This document shows, piece by piece, positions 1 through 7,193 of a stretch of DNA of 37,500 bases. The DNA comes from Thiohalocapsa halophila (GTDB lineage Bacteria > Pseudomonadota > Gammaproteobacteria > Chromatiales > Chromatiaceae). The position numbers and the translations under genes were made by a program. The stretch's first letter is position 1. Every line of letters begins with the position of its first letter. Under the pieces are notes generated by a model, which ran no database searches, was not told where the DNA came from, and saw only the letters and a program-made list of their open reading frames with translations. Location: NCBI RefSeq assembly GCF_016583825.1, contig NZ_NRRV01000031.1, positions 1 to 37,500 of the forward strand. The letters are read 5' to 3'.

Positions 1-1
1 T

Positions 2-88
2 GTCGAGCAGTGGGTCGAGAGCAACCTCGGGCTTTCCATCCTGGCGCGACGCCGGCGCGCCTTCAAGGCAGACATGAAAACTGCATGA
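2..88 (+). CDS. 3' end of an unidentified gene running in from the left edge
   Basis: A frame open from base 2 encodes 28 residues, beginning VEQWVESNLGLS and ending with a basic stretch (LARRRRAFKADMKTA) before TGA at 86-88. It abuts the point (about base 122) where the recQ remnant loses similarity to its family. It could therefore be the tail of a gene carried by whatever element broke recQ. I do not recognise the family, and the piece is too short to exclude a chance frame. Confidence 0.25.
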   Translation, partial: VEQWVESNLGLSILARRRRAFKADMKTA

Positions 89-377
89 ACGGATTGGGCG
101 TCAGACACGGTAAAGTGAACAACCTAGCCTCAATCTGGCTCCGCATCAGCGCCAGCAACGGGGAGACGATCACCGTGGGGCCAGCGCTCGCATCGCGCAG
201 AATCCGCGTGCTGATGAAATAGACCGAGCTTTTGCCCCAGCCGGTGCGTTGCACCACCATCAGCTTCTCCTGACGGTTTACCAATGCATCAATGGCTTCC
301 CACTGCCCGTCGCGAAAGCGGCCTCCAGGATCACCAATGGCCGTCCGCAACAGCGCTTCCGCTTGTTGCTTATTCAT
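63..377 (-). pseudogene. RecQ-type DNA helicase, N-terminal remnant
   Basis: The first ~85 residues look like the start of a RecQ-family ATP-dependent helicase. A FRDGQWEAIDALV segment (Q motif region) is followed by the Walker A stretch QRTGWGKSSVYF and then by TVIVSPLLALMRSQIEA (motif Ia). RecQ proteins of this kind are several hundred residues long. Here similarity stops near base 122 and the frame runs through unrelated residues to a stop at 63, so the DEAD box, motifs III-VI and RQC region are all absent. It starts at ATG 375-377 with only a weak purine-rich leader (GGGGAAAGA). It cannot be a working helicase. Together with the other broken genes to its right it suggests a decayed defence or mobile region. 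Confidence 0.75.
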
Positions 378-494
378 TCTTTCCCCAGCCGCGAATTGCT
401 GCTTGATAACCTCTCGCGCATGCGCCCTTGGCGGTTCCGCTGTGGTGTCTTCCGTGCGGATATGTCCGCTACAACTGGACGCCTATGACATATG

Positions 495-674
495 TTAAGG
501 ACTTTCTCCGCTCGCACTCGACTCCCGGCACATGGCGTCGCCATAGTCGCCGAAGCGAAGATGCATGTAGATCACAAGCACCGCGCGCCCATTCAGTCCG
601 TGATCGGGTTTACCAAATGCGATTACCTCTTGTCCTGGTTTGTAAAAATTATCCGCCTCATCGCGCACGGGCAT
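495..674 (-). CDS. small hypothetical protein (59 aa), possibly the end of a longer broken gene
   Basis: A 59-codon frame starts at ATG 672-674 and ends at TAA 495-497. It reads MPVRDEADNFYKPGQEVIAFGKP, then HGLNGRAVLVIYMHLRFGDYGDAM. The composition looks like a folded protein: a beta-like GQEVIAFG strand, a hydrophobic AVLVIYMHL strand and few rare residues. The frame stays open upstream to a stop near 737, so the true protein may have been longer and lost its N-terminus. It lies 117 bases upstream of the recQ remnant on the same strand and may once have been its operon partner. I do not recognise the family. Confidence 0.35.
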   Translation of the reverse strand: MPVRDEADNFYKPGQEVIAFGKPDHGLNGRAVLVIYMHLRFGDYGDAMCRESSASGESP

Positions 675-682
675 CCCATCGT

Positions 683-1530
683 TTACGTGGCGATCACTAG
701 GTTGCAGCCGCCGCTGGTGACGGAACTCAACTTGTTAATGGTCGGAAGACAGTTTATGAAACGCCAGTGGACCGTGAGCTGTCCCATCCTGGCTAGCGAC
801 GCGCCCCGGTAACCGGAACTTGGCCGAATCCTGCCTTCCTGGGCTGGATGCGTCAATGTCCGGAGTTGGCCGATAGCCGCCCATCGGCGACCAACCGTGG
901 CCGTCAGCTTAGGGGCCCTGTGCAGACACCAGGCAGGGCCTGCCGTAGCGGCAGGAACCGACCCTGAGCAGCCGTGGGAGTTGGGGCCTTCCCGTTGGTT
1001 GCAGGATATTGAGCCTGGCCCGTTTTCCCCGCTGGCGACGTCGGAGGGGCCTATGCCGCGCTGGGCGAGAACATCCAACAGCTCCCCTGCCGTGACGCGG
1101 CGGTGTACCGCTTCAAGGGCGAACACAGAGAGCACGCCTAATGCAGCTTCGGGATCCCCCGTCAGATAGGCGCCCAGAAGTGCTAGCAGGGTGTCACCCA
1201 ACTCGCGCTCGTCCTCAGGAATCCAACGGCTCTGCCGAACGGCACGCCAAGTCTCTTCAGCGCTGTCGATCCCTAGGCGGCGTTGGAGGTCATCGAAGTC
1301 GCTCCTTAAGTCGAGAGAGAGGGACTGTAGAAACGCTGAGAAGTCCGTGATGGTCTGGGCACGGTCTCGAAGCTCGGGGAGAGACTTGGTCGGTTGGGTC
1401 GAGACAAAAACGAGCTCCGCGTCGTTGTCCAGCGCGTGTTTGCAAACAGCAGCCGGATGAACTGACGGACGGTCCACCGCAGCTCGTAGCGCTTACCGGC
1501 CTTGTCTGCGTCGCCGCCTGGGAGTGGCAT
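683..1530 (-). pseudogene. remnant of a large ATP-binding (STAND/AVAST-like) defence-type protein
   Basis: Two frames carry pieces of what looks like one protein. From ATG 1528-1530 the first frame gives GGDADKAGKRYELRWTVRQFIRLL, resembling the conserved start (GG..AG.RYE.RW) of large ATP-binding defence-type proteins. At about 1430-1446 the reading shifts to another frame that continues NDAELVFVSTQPTKSLPELRDRA and a helical region ending near VLAQRGIGP (about 1050). The intervening segment expected between them is missing, so a deletion with frameshift is the simplest explanation. From about 1040 to the stop at 683 the frame is open but shows nothing recognisable, and the NTPase and sensor parts are absent. 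The family assignment is from memory of the motif pattern, not from a search. Confidence 0.5.
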
Positions 1531-1565
1531 AGAGTCAGAAGCAACTATCGAGAGGAGCGGGACAA

Positions 1566-1581
1566 GTCTGCCGTGGCAGAC
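1566..1581 (-). terminator. small perfect hairpin downstream of higA
   Basis: GTCTGCCGTGGCAGAC is a perfect palindrome that would form a 6-7 bp stem with a very tight loop. It lies 42 bases beyond the higA stop on the same strand. There is no run of Ts after it (TTGTCCC follows), so it is at best a weak terminator. Confidence 0.25.
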
Positions 1582-1622
1582 GAGGACAAAGCGCGGTGCC
1601 GCTATCCGCCGATTCCGTGCGT

Positions 1623-1994
1623 CTAGGCTGCATAGGGCTCAACCTCGGTCTCGATGGCTCGGCCCACCGTTCGCTTCGCGACCTCTAGCTCGTAGTTCTT
1701 CTGGAGGTTCAGCCAGGACTGGGGGGTGGTCTTGAAGTACCTAGCTAGCCGCAGCGCGGTGTCGGCGGTGATTGAGCGAGTACCATTCAGGATGGCGGTG
1801 ATCCGGTTCGGTGGAACGTGCAACGCCTTGGCCAGGGCATTCGCCGACAGGCCGAGGGGCTCCATGAAGTCCGTGCGCAGGATGTCGCCGGGGGTGACCG
1901 GTGGCATCAGGTCGGCGCCCTCGGCTACGTCGGAGAAGTCGATCTGCTCGAGGTGCTGTCGTTGGATAGTCATGGGTCTTTGATTGCGCTTCAT
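1623..1994 (-). CDS. higA: HigA-family antitoxin, XRE-type DNA-binding protein (orphan)
   Basis: The 123-residue product has the HigA layout. The N-terminal PVTPGDILRTDFMEPLGLSANALAKAL leads into a helix-turn-helix (ALAKALHVPPNRITAILNGTRSITADTALRLARYF), followed by the family's PQSWLNLQKNYELEVAKR tail. HigA proteins bind and neutralise the HigB mRNA-cleaving toxin and repress their own operon. HigB normally lies just upstream, but no HigB-like frame is visible in 1995-2130, so this copy is orphaned. ATG 1992-1994 is used here. A second ATG seven codons in (1971-1973) would still leave the full domain, and neither has a good ribosome-binding site. Confidence 0.85.
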   Translation of the reverse strand: MKRNQRPMTIQRQHLEQIDFSDVAEGADLMPPVTPGDILRTDFMEPLGLSANALAKALHVPPNRITAILNGTRSITADTALRLARYFKTTPQSWLNLQKNYELEVAKRTVGRAIETEVEPYAA

Positions 1995-2133
1995 GTTTCA
2001 ATGTCGGTCGCCTTGGCGCAACAACAACCACGGGCGAGCTCCGCTGCCAATGTCTGTTCATGGCCGACAGCTGCCAAGCAGTCCCTTACTATCGCAGGTC
2101 CGCTTCCTGTCCTGAGCCCGACGTCGTGTGCTC

Positions 2134-2508
2134 CTAGCCTTGGGCCCTCGGGAGTGCCATCAGCACGGCGGAGTTGATGGCGAGAACGATGCCGAAGAGC
2201 ACCAAGCCGCCGATGAGCACAGCGCCCTGCACCTCCGCCGTGGTGGCGTTGGCGAGCCAGCCAAAGCGCAAGCCGGGGGCGAGAGTCGTGAGGCCGGCCG
2301 CCAGCGCCGGTGCCAACGCCGGGCCGTGGCTCATGCCGAGCGCGATACTCGCCTGGATCAGAAACGGCATCAACATCAGCACCAGCGCCCAGGCACTGGC
2401 ACCCCTATGTCAGACTAGTTGCCGCCTGCACGAAGCCGTAGCCGATCACCCACCGCGATCGGTGAAGGACCAGCCGAGCAGGTCGCAGAGCAACACGGGC
2501 AGCGCCCG
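2134..2508 (-). pseudogene. decayed second arsJ-like MFS transporter
   Basis: Three short pieces in different frames line up in order with the intact ArsJ immediately upstream. ALPVLLCDLLGWSFTDRGG matches ArsJ ALPVYLYSVLNWEYTAVGG. VIGYGFVQAA (about 2415-2446) matches VIGYGIVQAG. The frame ending at 2134 carries LVLFGIVLAINSAV, which matches LIAFGIVFAINSAV. Between the pieces are small deletions and frameshifts, and after NSAV the frame runs to an unrelated stop. The N-terminal half is gone. The remnant begins only about 13 bases after the stop of the intact arsJ. It is non-functional and points to a past duplication or exchange of arsJ at this site. Confidence 0.7.
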
Positions 2509-2521
2509 GAAAGCCGATTCG

Positions 2522-4387
2522 CTAGCTCGCGGCGTTTCGCACAAATGCCGCCCGACCCGTCGGCGTCGGGATGGCTTCCAACGTGGCCGCGGGCAGCTGC
2601 AGGGCGACCGCGGGCTCGACGCGAACACGGGCCGACAGCCCGACGGCGAAGCCCGCCTGTGCCGGCAACTGGGCTTCAAACACGCGCCGGCCGGTGTCCG
2701 GCTCCAGGGCGGGCCAGGCGCGCGTGATGGCAAGCTCGACGGGGCTGCCCGAGGCACCGGCGAGCTCTGCCCGCACCTGCTGGCCCGGGGCCAGACCGAG
2801 GGCCTGGCTGCCGTCAACGCTGAAGCGCAGCACCAGGCTGTGCGGGTCGAACAGCTCCAGTAGCAAGGCCTGTGCCGGCACCTCGCGCCCTTCCACGTGC
2901 ACATGCGAGCGCAGCACCTCACCGTCCCAGGGCGCGGCCAGTTGGTGCTCCGCGGCGTCGGCGGCGGTCGGCACGATGCGCAGCAGCGCCTGCCCGGCCG
3001 TGACGGCGTCGCCCTCGCGCACCGCACAGTCCTGAACCCGCCCTGCAATGGGCGCGTAGAGCTCGGCCAGGCGTGTCGGCTCGACCACCGCGTCGGCGTC
3101 GATGAGCCTGGGCTGCGGCGGCGCAGCGTCAACGGCTGCGGCTCGGGGCGTGCGCGGGAGCCAGAGCGAGAGCAGCGCGGCGGCCAGCACGAAGCCGGTG
3201 GACCACCACAAACAGCCTTCCAGGCCCTGGAGCTGAAAGATCAGGCCGGACAGCACGGTGCCAGCGAGGCGGCCGCCGGCGTTGGCCATGTAGTAGAAGC
3301 CGACGTTGAGCGCGACCTTGTCGGCATCGGCGTAGGCGAGGATCAGATAGGAATGGACCGCGGAGTTGATGGCGAAAACGATGCCAAAGGCGATGAGCCC
3401 GATGATCAGGATCGGCGCCGGCTCCCAGTTGAGCGCCGGTCCTTGCGTGAGGCTCCAGGCAATGCCGGCCGGCACCAGGGCCAGCACCAGTGCGCCGAGC
3501 AACGCCGTGCGCCCGCTGGGGCCCTGTCCTTGCCGGTTCGGGCGGATCAGCGCCGGTGCACCGGCCTGGACGATGCCATAGCCGATGACCCAGAGCGCGA
3601 GAAAGCCGCCGACCGCCGTATATTCCCAGTTCAGCACCGAGTAGAGGTAGACCGGCAGCGCGACGACGAACCAGACATCGCGGGCGCCGAAGAGAAAAAA
3701 GCGGGCGGCGGACAGCCAGTTGATCGCCGGGGTATTGGAGAAGACCTGCGTAAACGGCGCCTTTTGCTTCATCTTGCCGACGCCGGACGGCAGCAGGATG
3801 ACGGTCACCACCATCACCAGGAACAGCCCGCCCGCCAGGGTGAAGAGCGCGTCGCGGAAGCCGAAGGCCTGAAGCAGCGCGGCACCGACGAAGAAGCCGG
3901 CGCCCTTGAGCGCGTTCTTCGAGCCCGTCAGCACGGCGACGTATTTGAACAGCTTGGACTCGGCCCCGGCACCCTCCCCGGTCAGGGTCTTGACCGTCGC
4001 CTTCGCCGACATCTTGTTGAGATCCTTGGCGATGCCGGACAGCGCCTGCGCCGCCATGACATAGACCACCGACAGCCAGGGATCAGGCACCGTCAGCATC
4101 AACAGCGCCACCACCTGCAGCGCCATGCCGATGTGCATGGTCAGGTTGAGCCCGATGCGCGCGCCGAGCCAGCCGCCGACGAGGTTGGTGATGATGCCGA
4201 AGACCTCGTAGAAGAGGAACAGCATCGCCACCTCGAACGGCGAATAGCCGAGCTGGTGGAAGTACAGCACCACCAGCATGCGGATGGCGCCGTCGGTGAT
4301 CGTGAAGGCCCAATATCCCGCCGTTACCGTTAGGTAACGGAAGTGTGAAGTTTGAAGTTTGAAGTTTGAAGTGGCCGGGATGCTCAT
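2522..4387 (-). CDS. arsJ: ArsJ organoarsenical (1-arseno-3-phosphoglycerate) MFS exporter with C-terminal HlyD/lipoyl-like extension
   Basis: Residues 17-412 are an MFS permease of the ArsJ type: YWAFTITDGAIRMLVVLYFHQLG near the N-terminus, GWLGARIGL, KDLNKMSAKATVK, and FGIVFAINSAVHSYLILAYAD. ArsJ exports 1-arseno-3-phosphoglycerate made by the neighbouring GAPDH, which gives arsenate resistance. ArsJ is normally about 400 residues. This one has 621, and residues ~440-600 contain two barrel-sandwich-like segments (APIAGRVQDCAVREGDAVTAGQALLRI and APWDGEVLRSHVHVEG) plus a beta-rich stretch typical of HlyD-type membrane-fusion adaptors. The start is ATG 4385-4387, with GGAG nine bases upstream. 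No in-frame ATG, GTG or TTG lies between it and the first helix, so residues 7-16 (SNFKLQTSHF) are encoded by a heptamer repeat. The MFS call is firm. The function of the extension is inferred. Confidence 0.92.
   Translation of the reverse strand: MSIPATSNFKLQTSHFRYLTVTAGYWAFTITDGAIRMLVVLYFHQLGYSPFEVAMLFLFYEVFGIITNLVGGWLGARIGLNLTMHIGMALQVVALLMLTVPDPWLSVVYVMAAQALSGIAKDLNKMSAKATVKTLTGEGAGAESKLFKYVAVLTGSKNALKGAGFFVGAALLQAFGFRDALFTLAGGLFLVMVVTVILLPSGVGKMKQKAPFTQVFSNTPAINWLSAARFFLFGARDVWFVVALPVYLYSVLNWEYTAVGGFLALWVIGYGIVQAGAPALIRPNRQGQGPSGRTALLGALVLALVPAGIAWSLTQGPALNWEPAPILIIGLIAFGIVFAINSAVHSYLILAYADADKVALNVGFYYMANAGGRLAGTVLSGLIFQLQGLEGCLWWSTGFVLAAALLSLWLPRTPRAAAVDAAPPQPRLIDADAVVEPTRLAELYAPIAGRVQDCAVREGDAVTAGQALLRIVPTAADAAEHQLAAPWDGEVLRSHVHVEGREVPAQALLLELFDPHSLVLRFSVDGSQALGLAPGQQVRAELAGASGSPVELAITRAWPALEPDTGRRVFEAQLPAQAGFAVGLSARVRVEPAVALQLPAATLEAIPTPTGRAAFVRNAAS
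4341..4372. repeat. 7-bp tandem repeat (TTTGAAG unit), inside the arsJ 5' end
   Basis: About three and a half copies of TTTGAAG stand on the plus strand, reading TTCAAAC on the arsJ-coding strand. In this orientation all three frames are open, and arsJ reads through it as SNFKLQTSHF. The array abuts a perfect 8-bp hairpin at 4321-4340 (CCGTTACC, loop GTTA, GGTAACGG). It is oriented opposite to the array at 4494-4537. Confidence 0.85.
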
Positions 4388-4493
4388 CGACTCTTACTCC
4401 GCATCGTCTTGATGATGGTCGTCAGTATGGCGATCAGCTCACTGCCTCGAACGTCCGCGCAGGAAGATCGGACTTCACAGGCGCTGTCCCTTT

Positions 4494-4537
4494 CACACTT
4501 CAAACTTCTCACTGCAAACTTCTCACTTCAAACTTCC
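4494..4537. repeat. degenerate 7-bp repeat array at the 3' end of the GAPDH gene
   Basis: Imperfect copies of CACTTCAAACTTCT stand on the plus strand, so TTTGAAG reads along the GAPDH strand. The last codons and stop of GAPDH (GSLK then TGA) fall in it. It is inverted relative to the array at 4341-4372, and the two flank about 120 bases, so the intervening segment could fold into a long stem-loop. Confidence 0.75.
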
Positions 4538-5539
4538 CGCCAACAGGTGGGCGATATCCACCATGCGGTTCACATAGCCCCACTCGTTGTCGTACCAGGC
4601 GTAGATCTTCACCTGCGTGTCGTCGATGACCATGGTGGAGGGGGCGTCGACGATGGACGAGCGGGGATCATTGAGATAGTCAACGGAGACAAGGGGCCGC
4701 TCCTCGTAGCCTAGAACGCCCGCCAGCTCTCCGTCGGACGCGGTCTTGAACAGTGCATTGATCTCCTCCGCCGTCACCGGGCGCGCCGCCTCGAAGACGA
4801 AATCCGTCAGCGAGGCGTTCAGCAGCGGCACCCGCACCGCGTGTCCGTTGAGCTTGCCGGTCAGCTCCGGGAAGATCTTGGTGATGGCCTTGGCCGAGCC
4901 GGTGGTGGTCGGGATCAGAGACTGGCCGCAGGCGCGGGCGCGGCGCAGGTCCTTGTGGCCCAGGTCGACGATGCGCTGGGTGTTGGTGATGTCGTGGATG
5001 GTCGTCATGCAGCCGTGGACGATGCCCACCTGCTCATGCATGACCTTCACCACTGGTGCCAGGCAATTGGTGGTGCAGGATGCGGCGGTCACCAGATGAT
5101 GCTGGTCCAGATCATAGCGGTCATGGTTGACGCCGTAGACGATGTCGAGCGCGCCCTTGGTGGGGGCGGCGACGAGGACCTTCTTGACGCCCTGCTCGAA
5201 ATAGCCCTGCAACAGCTCCGGCTGCTTGTGGTGCTTGCCGGTGGCCTCGATGACGATGTCGCAGCCGGACCAGTCCACATCGCCGAGGGCCTTATGGCTG
5301 CTGTAGCCCATGGTCCGGCCATCGACCACCAGCGCATCGCCGTCTCCGGCACAGTCGTGCCCCCAGCGCCCGTGCACCGAGTCGAACTCCAGCAGGTGCG
5401 CCGCTCCGGCGGCATCGCAGGCAATCTCATTGACATGGACGAATTCGAGCCCGGGCCCGTCATCGCCGCGGTCCCAGGCCGCCCGCAGCCCAAGCCGCCC
5501 CATGCGCCCAAACCCATTGATCCCAACCCGAACACTCAT
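4523..5539 (-). CDS. ArsJ-associated glyceraldehyde-3-phosphate dehydrogenase
   Basis: This 338-residue GAPDH has the NAD-binding start [13 protein letters not shown] and the catalytic stretch TAASCTTNC, with Cys155 as nucleophile. It ends [19 protein letters not shown]. In ars operons this enzyme acylates arsenate onto glyceraldehyde-3-phosphate to give 1-arseno-3-phosphoglycerate, which ArsJ, the next gene on this strand, exports. The start is ATG 5537-5539, preceded by AAGGGGATC as ribosome-binding site. A longer reading from TTG 5593 would only add residues encoded by the heptamer repeat. The last residues and stop codon come from another heptamer repeat, so the native C-terminus may have been slightly altered. 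The gene belongs to the arsenic operon and is not the housekeeping glycolytic copy. Confidence 0.93.
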   Translation of the reverse strand: MSVRVGINGFGRMGRLGLRAAWDRGDDGPGLEFVHVNEIACDAAGAAHLLEFDSVHGRWGHDCAGDGDALVVDGRTMGYSSHKALGDVDWSGCDIVIEATGKHHKQPELLQGYFEQGVKKVLVAAPTKGALDIVYGVNHDRYDLDQHHLVTAASCTTNCLAPVVKVMHEQVGIVHGCMTTIHDITNTQRIVDLGHKDLRRARACGQSLIPTTTGSAKAITKIFPELTGKLNGHAVRVPLLNASLTDFVFEAARPVTAEEINALFKTASDGELAGVLGYEERPLVSVDYLNDPRSSIVDAPSTMVIDDTQVKIYAWYDNEWGYVNRMVDIAHLLAGSLK

Positions 5540-5550
5540 CGCCGATCCCC

Positions 5551-5582
5551 TTTCAAACTTCAAACTTCTTACTTCTAACTTT
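5551..5582. repeat. 7-bp tandem repeat between thioredoxin-like and GAPDH genes
   Basis: Plus-strand TTTCAAACTTCAAACTTCTTACTTCTAAC is a decaying heptamer array. On the coding strand it reads TTAGAAG..TTTGAAGTTTGAAAGG. It provides the TAG stop of the thioredoxin-like gene and ends just before the GAPDH ribosome-binding site. Confidence 0.8.
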
Positions 5583-5814
5583 CGCCGACCCAACGGCGGA
5601 CATCATCCGGCCCCGGCACCCCGCCGCTGTGCACCAGCCGACCGTCGACGACCACGCCCGGCGTAGACATGACGCCGTAGCTCATGATCTCGGCGACATC
5701 CGTCACCTTCTCGACCTGCACCTCGACGCCCGCCTGTTGCGCGGCGGTTTCAATGAGCTTGGCGGTGGTCTCGCAATTGCGACAACCGCTGCCGAGCACC
5801 TTGATTGCTTTCAT
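5575..5814 (-). CDS. thioredoxin-like small redox protein (two-cysteine, TM0996/MTH895-type)
   Basis: The 79-residue protein starts [14 protein letters not shown], giving a CxxC active site at Cys11 and Cys14. It has the cis-proline strand [19 protein letters not shown] and an otherwise minimal thioredoxin fold, as in the small redox-active disulfide protein 2 family. Such proteins commonly sit beside permeases of the CSCSS type, as here, and presumably reduce a thiol or metalloid substrate in the cytoplasm. ATG 5812-5814 has GGAG eight bases upstream. The frame is open further upstream but that part (rich in R, T, D) does not look coding. The stop lies in the heptamer repeat at 5551-5582. 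Confidence 0.9.
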   Translation of the reverse strand: MKAIKVLGSGCRNCETTAKLIETAAQQAGVEVQVEKVTDVAEIMSYGVMSTPGVVVDGRLVHSGGVPGPDDVRRWVGES

Positions 5815-5916
5815 GGAGTCACTCCGGGTGTCTGTTGTATCTGGACGCGGCGTCGCGGCGAGGACGCCGCTCCCCCGGGCGCACGGCGCTGCCCTTGAGT
5901 CATGGTCGGTCACCGC

Positions 5917-6888
5917 TCAAGCCGCACTCGCCAGCGGCCCCACCAGGTTGAAGCCCCAGCCCACCAGCGTGAAGGCCACCGCCAGCACGCCGGCGAAGAG
6001 CGCCAGCGCCGGCCAGCGGATGACCTTGCGCAAAATCAGCAGCTCCGGCACCGACAGGGCCGCGACGCTCATCATCAGCGCCAGCGTCGTGCCGATGGCC
6101 ACGCCCTTGCCGAGCATGGCCTCCGCCACCGGGATCACGCCGGTGGCATTGGCATACATCGGGATGCCGAGCAGCACCGCCGCCGGTACGCTGTACCAGT
6201 CGCCGCCGCCCAGATGCGTCGTCACCCAGTCCGCCGGCACGAAGCCGTGAAACAGCGCCCCGACGCCGATGCCGAGCAGCACCCAGCGCCAGATGCGCCC
6301 GACGATCTCCCGCACCTCACCCATGGCATAGCGATGCCGAGCCGCCAGCGAGCGCGCCGGCGCCGGCGTGCCGGCGCTGCCGACGCGGATGGCCCAGACG
6401 TACTCTTCCACCCAGCGCTCCGGGCGGAAGCGCTGCATGACGATGCCCCCGACCCAGGCCACCGTGAGGCCGGCCAGCACATAGAGCGTCGCCAGCTGCC
6501 AGCCGAGCAGGCCCACCAGCACCACCACGGCGACCTCGTTGATCATCGGGCTCGCGATGAGGAACGAGAAGGTCACGCCCAGCGGAATGCCGGCCTCCAC
6601 GAAGCCGATGAACAGCGGCACCGACGAGCAGGAGCAAAACGGCGTCAGCGCCCCCAGCCCCACCGCAATGCCGCGTGCCTGCCAGTCCGGGCGCCCGCGC
6701 ACGATGGCGCGCACGCGCTCCGGCGAGAGCAGCGCGCGCAGGAGCCCCATCACATAGATCACCACCACCAGCAGCGCGAAGATCTTCGCCACGTCCATGA
6801 CGAAGAATTGCAGCGCGGGCCCCAGGTGGCCGTCCGGGTCGAGGCGGAGCAGGTCGTAGGCGACGAGGTCGCCGAGTCGCGCAAACAT
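5917..6888 (-). CDS. permease of the DUF318/YraQ (ArsP-like) family
   Basis: This 323-residue polytopic membrane protein has the family signature TPFCSCSSVPLFIGFVEAGIPLG (cysteines at residues 85 and 87). A second conserved block reads GIPMYANATGVIPVAEAML. About eight hydrophobic segments are visible. Relatives include ArsP, which exports trivalent organoarsenicals, and uncharacterised permeases paired with small thioredoxins. Its position in an ars operon and its thioredoxin-like neighbour support an arsenical or thiol-metalloid efflux role, but the substrate is not shown. The start ATG 6886-6888 lies 3 bases after the stop of the rhodanese fragment, so the two are translationally close. Confidence 0.88.
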   Translation of the reverse strand: MFARLGDLVAYDLLRLDPDGHLGPALQFFVMDVAKIFALLVVVIYVMGLLRALLSPERVRAIVRGRPDWQARGIAVGLGALTPFCSCSSVPLFIGFVEAGIPLGVTFSFLIASPMINEVAVVVLVGLLGWQLATLYVLAGLTVAWVGGIVMQRFRPERWVEEYVWAIRVGSAGTPAPARSLAARHRYAMGEVREIVGRIWRWVLLGIGVGALFHGFVPADWVTTHLGGGDWYSVPAAVLLGIPMYANATGVIPVAEAMLGKGVAIGTTLALMMSVAALSVPELLILRKVIRWPALALFAGVLAVAFTLVGWGFNLVGPLASAA

Positions 6889-6890
6889 GG

Positions 6891-7178
6891 TCAGTCGTCC
6901 TCCGGGCGAGCCCGGCGCCGGAATGAGTCGCCCTGGTTGTCGCCGAGATCCTTGAAGCGCTGCACCTGCACCGCGCCCGGGACATGCCCGACGGTGAAGT
7001 AGCGGTGCGGGTGATAGCGCACCTCCAGCACCACGAGATCCTCATCGTCGATACGCTCGGCGAGCCAGTCCGAGCTCACCAAAAAGCCGGGCGCCGCTAT
7101 CACCCCAACCGGCAGTAACAGCGCGACAGCGAGCGCGATCCGCAGACGCTTGCCGAGCCAAAACAAGATAGAAGCCAT
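6891..7178 (-). CDS. truncated rhodanese-like protein with signal/anchor sequence
   Basis: The 95-residue frame starts at ATG 7176-7178, with GGAGAG just upstream. It encodes a hydrophobic signal or anchor (LRIALAVALLLPVGVIAAPGFLVSS). This is followed by the first part of a rhodanese domain: VSSDWLAERIDDEDLVVLEVRY, then HPHRYFTVGHVPGAVQVQRFKDLGD. The region that should hold the active-site cysteine loop is absent, because the frame ends SFRRRARPEDD. It is therefore a truncated sulfurtransferase, probably inactive, although its signal sequence, ribosome-binding site and close coupling to the permease start are kept. Alternatively it may have a new role as a small exported protein. A fragment is more likely. 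Confidence 0.7.
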   Translation of the reverse strand: MASILFWLGKRLRIALAVALLLPVGVIAAPGFLVSSDWLAERIDDEDLVVLEVRYHPHRYFTVGHVPGAVQVQRFKDLGDNQGDSFRRRARPEDD

Positions 7179-7193
7179 GACCTCTCCGAAACC

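Noticed and set aside
2897..4333. 478-codon open frame on the plus strand
   Set aside because: It is antisense to arsJ. The product is low-complexity (Asp, Arg, Gln, His-rich) with no domain, as expected from a high-GC shadow frame.
5540..5593. N-terminal extension of GAPDH from TTG 5593
   Set aside because: The 18 extra residues are encoded by the heptamer repeat. The ATG at 5537-5539 has a strong ribosome-binding site and gives the normal GAPDH start.
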